From an uncultured bacterium (GTDB lineage Bacteria > Actinomycetota > Coriobacteriia > Coriobacteriales > Coriobacteriaceae), in assembly GCA_905214425.1 (NCBI GenBank), contig CAJMLY010000004.1:88555-152554 (forward strand): DNA of 64,000 bases, in the 5' to 3' direction. The notes beneath the pieces are model-generated. The model did no database searches and had not been told where the DNA came from. It saw nothing but the letters and a program-made list of their open reading frames with translations. This document shows positions 60,328-64,000 of the stretch, piece by piece. Each line of letters opens with the position of its first letter. Position 1 is the first letter of the stretch. A program made the translations under genes and the position numbers.

Positions 60328-61590
60328 CTATAGGCCGTAGACCTCGACCATGGCCTTGCCGATGCGGTGCGGGATGCCCGTGACGAGGGCGTTGCCCATG
60401 CAGAAGGCGCGGTGCCCGTCGGTCATGCTGATATCGGTCCAGCCCTTGGGGAATCCCTGTAACTGGTCGAGCTCGTCGGGCACCAGGCGGCGGAAGCGGC
60501 CGTCGGGGCACTCGATGACGTGCTTGAAGCGGCTCGCGCCGGTGCCGCCCTCTCCAGTGAGAATCGTGCGGCTCGGCTTCTCGATGGAATCGGGGAAGCT
60601 CATAGCGCCCTCGGAGTAGGTGTAGGTGAAGCCGGTCTTCTTGTTGGTGCGCTCCTCGCGCTTTGCTCCCTTGAGGTAGCGCCAGTCGGGCAGCTTCTCC
60701 TCGGCGATGTAGAACTGCTCGGGTACGTCCGACTCGTCTACCAACACATCGCCCAGCACGCGGCGCTCGCCGTGGTAGTCCTCGGCGAAGTCGCAGGTGA
60801 GAACGTGGCAGCCCTGCATCACGCCGGCGGCCTTGAACTGCGAGACCTTCTGGTTGCCGCCGAAGCGGGTCGAGTTCTCGTAGGGGTCGGGCAGGACATC
60901 GAGCTCGGTTATCTCGTCAGGATATATAGCGGGAAACGCCTTGGCCATAACGCCGCGGCGCATGCGCTCGGTCAGATCGGTATCAGTGGCATCCTTCTCG
61001 CAGAAGATGTAGATGCGCTTGCGGCGCTGGGGAAAGCCGTACTCGGCGGAGTTGACCACGCGCCACTCGACCGTGTAGCCAAGGTCGGCGAGGCAGCTCA
61101 AGATGATGGCGAAGTCGCGCCCGCGCTGGGACGCGGGGGACTTGAGCAAGCGGTCGACGTTCTCGAATAGGCCGAAGCGCGGCTTCTTCATCTCGAGGAA
61201 GTGGTAGATGTCCCACCACAGGACGCCCTTCTTACCCTCGATGCCGTGGGCTTGGTTGAGGGGACGAGCCACGGAGTAGTCCTGACACGGAAAGCCGCCG
61301 ACGACCATATCGACGTCGGGAATCTTGGTCTCCCCCGCCTCGGCCTTCTCCAAAACCCTGTTGATGTCCTCGTTCACCACGGAGCCATCGCCGAAGCGTT
61401 CGGCGTAGCAGCGGGCGGCGAACTGGCGGGACTCGGTTCCAGGCGGTTCCCATTGGTTCGCCCAGATGGTGGTAAACGGCCCTGCGGGCTTCATATAGAA
61501 CTCGGGATGCTTGGGGTCCGCGAAGCCCTCGAGGCCCAAGCGAAACCCGCCGACGCCCGCGAAGAGCTCGGCGATCTTGATTTCAGACAC
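60328..61590 (-). CDS. DNA (cytosine-5)-methyltransferase of a type II R-M system
   Basis: 420 residues with ordered C5-methyltransferase motifs: I (AELFAGVGGFRLGLEG, near 6-20), IV with catalytic Cys in GGFPCQDYSVA (near 101), VI ENVDRLL (near 143), VIII QRRKRIYIF, and IX-X (RLVPDELDQLQGFPKGW; MGNALVTGIPHRIGKAM). GTG at 61590 has GGAG upstream. The partner endonuclease is Sau3AI-like, so the expected methylation is the C of GATC. Confidence 0.92.
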   Translation of the reverse strand: MSEIKIAELFAGVGGFRLGLEGFADPKHPEFYMKPAGPFTTIWANQWEPPGTESRQFAARCYAERFGDGSVVNEDINRVLEKAEAGETKIPDVDMVVGGFPCQDYSVARPLNQAHGIEGKKGVLWWDIYHFLEMKKPRFGLFENVDRLLKSPASQRGRDFAIILSCLADLGYTVEWRVVNSAEYGFPQRRKRIYIFCEKDATDTDLTERMRRGVMAKAFPAIYPDEITELDVLPDPYENSTRFGGNQKVSQFKAAGVMQGCHVLTCDFAEDYHGERRVLGDVLVDESDVPEQFYIAEEKLPDWRYLKGAKREERTNKKTGFTYTYSEGAMSFPDSIEKPSRTILTGEGGTGASRFKHVIECPDGRFRRLVPDELDQLQGFPKGWTDISMTDGHRAFCMGNALVTGIPHRIGKAMVEVYGL

Positions 61591-61752
61591 GTTTCTCCAA
61601 TCGCTGCTGTGTCCGTTCTTGCGTGATCGATGATAACCGATCTCGCGGACAAGGTAAAGATCCGAAGCGAAATTTGTGTCGGCTGGCGGGTCGCCGCTGC
61701 GACAGGCTATTGCTTTAAATTTGCAACTTTCCACTTAACTTAACACTTGAGC

Positions 61753-61792
61753 TGGAAAGCTGGAAAGTTGGGTGGAAAGTTGGAAAGTTGGG
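61753..61792. repeat. Two 20-bp tandem repeats between endonuclease and methyltransferase genes
   Basis: TGGAAAGCTGGAAAGTTGGG and TGGAAAGTTGGAAAGTTGGG follow one another directly; each is itself a doubled TGGAAAG unit. They lie in the 218-base gap between the endonuclease stop and methyltransferase start, in the likely promoter region of the latter. Confidence 0.75.
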
Positions 61793-61808
61793 TGGGGATG
61801 CTGAAAAG

Positions 61809-63269
61809 TTAGATAGAAGGCTCGCGACCGAATTGCTTGGCCAACTCCTTTCCTTTAATCCAGACATTCTGACGGTACATATGGACACCGTTGACCGTCA
61901 CCGGCTTGTCGTTCGCATCGTTGCCGGTGCCTCTGACGAACAGGACGCCGTCGCGGCTCTTCGGCCAGTTGGGAGCTGTCATGGCTATTCCCGTCTTGGG
62001 TGTCACGCGCGGTGTGCCGTCCTTTTTCAGGACGGGGGCATCTACCAGGCCATCGCTGAATATGAGGTCGCGCATGCCGTCCCAGAGCGCCCTGGCGGCA
62101 TCGAGGTAGGTCCCGAGCCAAAGGGTCTTGAAACCCATGAAAATACACTGGCACAGCGGGCAGTCTCGATATCTCTCCTCAAGGACCGCCACGACCATGG
62201 TGGAGTCGATGAAGGGAGCCGCGAATGCGGAGTCCTCGAACTCCACCGAGGGATCGCACAGCTCATCGAAGTCGATTGAGGGATTCAGCTTCATGTCCTC
62301 GGTCCTTCCGCCCGTAGGAGTCAGCGTCATCGTCTTGAATACGAGTCCGGCCTTGGCGAAAAGCGGTACCTGCGAGATCTTGCCGGCGTGTCCTGTGAAG
62401 AGCCTGACCACCACCTGTTCGGCGAGAGACTTGTTCTCGCGTCCGGATTTCGTCTTGATTGGCAGGTTGAACGGTGTCGCGAGGTCTTCCAGCGTCCGAC
62501 CGGCGCAGGTATCGGAGATGCCGTGCAAGTGCGCCTTGAGTTTGCCCATTGACGACAGTCCGTTTTGGTCGGGAATCATGTGCATGCCGTCATCTAGGCG
62601 CTCACGCGCCATCTGGGTAACGAGGGATGCCTTAAGACGGAATCTTGGCCTGTTGGGCCACTTCGGCGAGGTGTCGAGGTAGAGCAGCTGCGGGTTGATG
62701 AGCGTGGAGAGGTTCGGCATCTCAGCATCGACATCGCCTGCGAGGGCGATGCGGACGAAGTCCCGGACGACCGTCCAGTCCGCCTCCAGGCGGCACCGGT
62801 CGACCTCCCGCCAGGTGTGCAGGTCGTAGCCCTTGAACTCGAAGCCGGCGTACTCGACCGCCACTCCCCTTCCGGGACGCACGTAGAGGTAGTAGACGAC
62901 GAGCAGGCGCTCAGCCTTGTGCCAGAAGGCGGAGGTAGAGAAACTCTCCGTTACGATGCCCTCGGGCGCCACGGCGGTGATGGACATGGGTTCCTTCGCG
63001 CACCAGCCGCCACGGGCGCTTTCTTTTAGACCCGTGGCCTTGACCTCCCAGGGTTGCCCGTCGATGACGATATCGGGACGGCGGTCGGAGTCCGCGGGAT
63101 AGCCGAGCACCGACTGCTCGATGACTGCACCGATGCGTCCCTTGTTGCGGGACGCCGCCGATGCGGTGAGGACGCCAGCGGTATCAACCTCGGTCACGGT
63201 ATGGCCGACGATGGCACCGAAGCGCTTACGGATATCCTGTTCGGTGAAGCTGTGGTTTCCCTCGGCCAT
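61809..63269 (-). CDS. Sau3AI-like type II restriction endonuclease (MutH superfamily)
   Basis: 486 residues, close to Sau3AI (489). The N-terminal MutH-like catalytic site is visible: Glu51 (GRIGAVIEQSVLG), Asp66 (DRRPDI) and Glu75-x-Lys77 (PWEVKATGLK). The C-terminal half is the second, non-catalytic MutH-like domain used for DNA binding. Sau3AI cuts before GATC. AAAGGGGAGAT precedes the ATG. The methyltransferase follows on the same strand after 218 bases. Confidence 0.88.
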   Translation of the reverse strand: MAEGNHSFTEQDIRKRFGAIVGHTVTEVDTAGVLTASAASRNKGRIGAVIEQSVLGYPADSDRRPDIVIDGQPWEVKATGLKESARGGWCAKEPMSITAVAPEGIVTESFSTSAFWHKAERLLVVYYLYVRPGRGVAVEYAGFEFKGYDLHTWREVDRCRLEADWTVVRDFVRIALAGDVDAEMPNLSTLINPQLLYLDTSPKWPNRPRFRLKASLVTQMARERLDDGMHMIPDQNGLSSMGKLKAHLHGISDTCAGRTLEDLATPFNLPIKTKSGRENKSLAEQVVVRLFTGHAGKISQVPLFAKAGLVFKTMTLTPTGGRTEDMKLNPSIDFDELCDPSVEFEDSAFAAPFIDSTMVVAVLEERYRDCPLCQCIFMGFKTLWLGTYLDAARALWDGMRDLIFSDGLVDAPVLKKDGTPRVTPKTGIAMTAPNWPKSRDGVLFVRGTGNDANDKPVTVNGVHMYRQNVWIKGKELAKQFGREPSI

Positions 63270-63382
63270 ATCTCCCCTTTCGTCCCTGGGCCAAAGGATA
63301 GCGATCTTCGGGAATTGTGGGAGACTTCGCTATGTAGGATTCGGCCGATGGGCTAGCGAGGTCAACGCAGGGAGAGGGCTAC

Positions 63383-63571
63383 ATGGACGAGGAAATGAAG
63401 GACAGGGTATTCGATGTGTACCACGAGATGCGCGGGATGGCTGCGTTGCTCGACGCCGCCGCTCATGGGGATATGGCCGAGCCGGAGCAAATAGTCGAGT
63501 ATGTGTCGGGGCAAGTCGCGAGGCTCTCCGACGCGCTTGCGGCGGCTATCAGAGACTGCCTACAGCCCTAA
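63383..63571 (+). CDS. Small protein of unknown function
   Basis: 62 residues, mainly helical and acidic (EEMKDRVFDVYHEMRGMAALLDAAAH; VEYVSGQVARLSDALAAAI). AGGGAGAG lies before the ATG with good spacing. It is divergent from the endonuclease gene, a place where R-M control genes often lie, but it lacks a helix-turn-helix. No family is recognised. Confidence 0.55.
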   Translation: MDEEMKDRVFDVYHEMRGMAALLDAAAHGDMAEPEQIVEYVSGQVARLSDALAAAIRDCLQP

Positions 63572-63583
63572 TGCCTGACCGTG

Positions 63584-63886
63584 TTACTTGCACGGCCCCT
63601 TCGGGGCGCGATCCGCAGGCACGTCGTTGTCTGGGTCGTGAACGACATACCAGCTGTTTTGGTAATGGCAGATGTCGCGGCAGGTACCGTCCCCGACGAC
63701 CACGCGCCAAGACTCGGACTGCCTGTTCCTGCCGAGCGCCCACGAGCGGGAGCTGTAGGACTCGATGCGGTCGAACGGGTAGACGGTACCGTCGTACCAT
63801 TTGATACCCCAAGGAGCGTACTCGCCGTCTGGGCGGCACTCGACGAGGGCTGTGACTAAACGTATCGATTTCTCGCTCTGCTCCAT
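63584..63886 (-). CDS. Small protein of unknown function
   Basis: 100 residues, with two cysteines and several aromatics (WGIKWYDGTVYPFDRIESY; CRDICHYQNSWYVVHD). AAAGGAG precedes the ATG by 6 bases. The start MEQSEKS recalls MEQNEKT of the acidic protein at 58882, otherwise unrelated. Convergent with the 62-residue gene. No family is recognised. Confidence 0.55.
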   Translation of the reverse strand: MEQSEKSIRLVTALVECRPDGEYAPWGIKWYDGTVYPFDRIESYSSRSWALGRNRQSESWRVVVGDGTCRDICHYQNSWYVVHDPDNDVPADRAPKGPCK

Positions 63887-63945
63887 GCGGCACTCCTTTG
63901 GAATCTATAACGAACGCGTGTTCTATTGTAGCGCAGGATATTTGA

Positions 63946-63959
63946 TTGCCGCTGCGGCA
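63946..63959. repeat. Third copy of the pilin-leader palindrome
   Basis: TTGCCGCTGCGGCA matches the first 14 bases of the palindromes at 49902 and 57636. Only 41 more bases remain in the window, so it is unclear whether another pilin leader starts here. Confidence 0.5.
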
Positions 63960-64000
63960 CATCGGTTCCATGCGGCACGTTGCGGGCTACGCTTCCCCAT

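Larger units (their letters stand above)
53034..64000. mobile_element. Left part of an integrative element in tRNA-Pro(GGG)
   Basis: Starts at the displaced tRNA 3' end, with the integrase as first gene, followed by cargo: anti-CRISPR-like operon, pilin copy 2, zinc-ribbon proteins and a restriction-modification pair. The tRNA reads leftward, so the reconstituted intact tRNA-Pro and right junction should be to the right of the window. No conjugation or phage structural gene is visible in this part, so its type is open. Confidence 0.75.

Noticed and set aside
1..64000. CRISPR arrays
   Set aside because: No series of direct repeats with regular spacers was seen; the repeats found are palindromes or short tandems.

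Overview
The window looks like a chromosome segment of a high-GC anaerobic actinobacterium of the class Coriobacteriia, most likely Collinsella or a close relative. The basis is the G+C-rich codon use, near-palindromic SOS boxes of the CGAAC-N4-GTTCG type, and a mix of actinobacterial gene order (FHA protein, MerR regulator and phosphatidyltransferase together) with Firmicutes-like RNA metabolism (RNase J, RNase Y, SpoVS). The genus is inferred; no rRNA gene is present to test it.

1-32 kb is core genome, almost all on the plus strand. It holds the end of a dus gene, hemW, two dnaJ-type genes, mtaB, phoH, ybeY, dgkA, era, recO, rpsO, pnp, rnj, ftsK, a rodZ-like gene, yajQ, rimO, pgsA, cinA, recA, recX, rny, a GHKL ATPase, spoVS, miaB, miaA and hflX. 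RNA turnover (pnp, rnj, rny, ybeY), tRNA and ribosome modification (mtaB, rimO, miaB, miaA) and the SOS response (recA; lexA divergent from a YneA-like division inhibitor) dominate. The pnp-rnj gap carries two long palindromes with a shared, covarying core. 32-42 kb holds nrdR, dut, a second palindrome family, a diacylglycerol glycosyltransferase, trxB, a DUF1836 protein, degV, an NlpC/P60 hydrolase, apt, and the MerR-FHA-phosphatidyltransferase cluster.

42.1-47.0 kb is a very G+C-rich block: a lantibiotic-immunity-type ABC transporter (one ATPase, two permeases), a YxeA-like protein and a two-component system, with no bacteriocin gene visible. 47-53 kb is accessory: a truncated RHH antitoxin, a gene-poor stretch, a zinc-ribbon membrane protein, an IS110-type element and a Flp-pilin/DUF6273 fusion gene. 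The IS appears to have split the pilin gene from its original leader.

From 53,034 to the right edge lies the left part of an integrative element inserted in a tRNA-Pro(GGG) gene. The displaced 3' tRNA end and its terminator mark the left junction, followed by a tyrosine integrase. Next comes a three-gene minus-strand operon that resembles an anti-CRISPR locus (AcrVA2-like protein followed by an Aca2-like HTH protein), with a palindromic operator inside its promoter spacer. The element also has a second Flp-pilin/DUF6273 gene with a G10 tract behind two overlapping start codons, an acidic possible antirestriction protein, a DUF4379 zinc-ribbon protein, and a Sau3AI-type restriction-modification pair. 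The intact tRNA-Pro and right junction should lie beyond 64,000.
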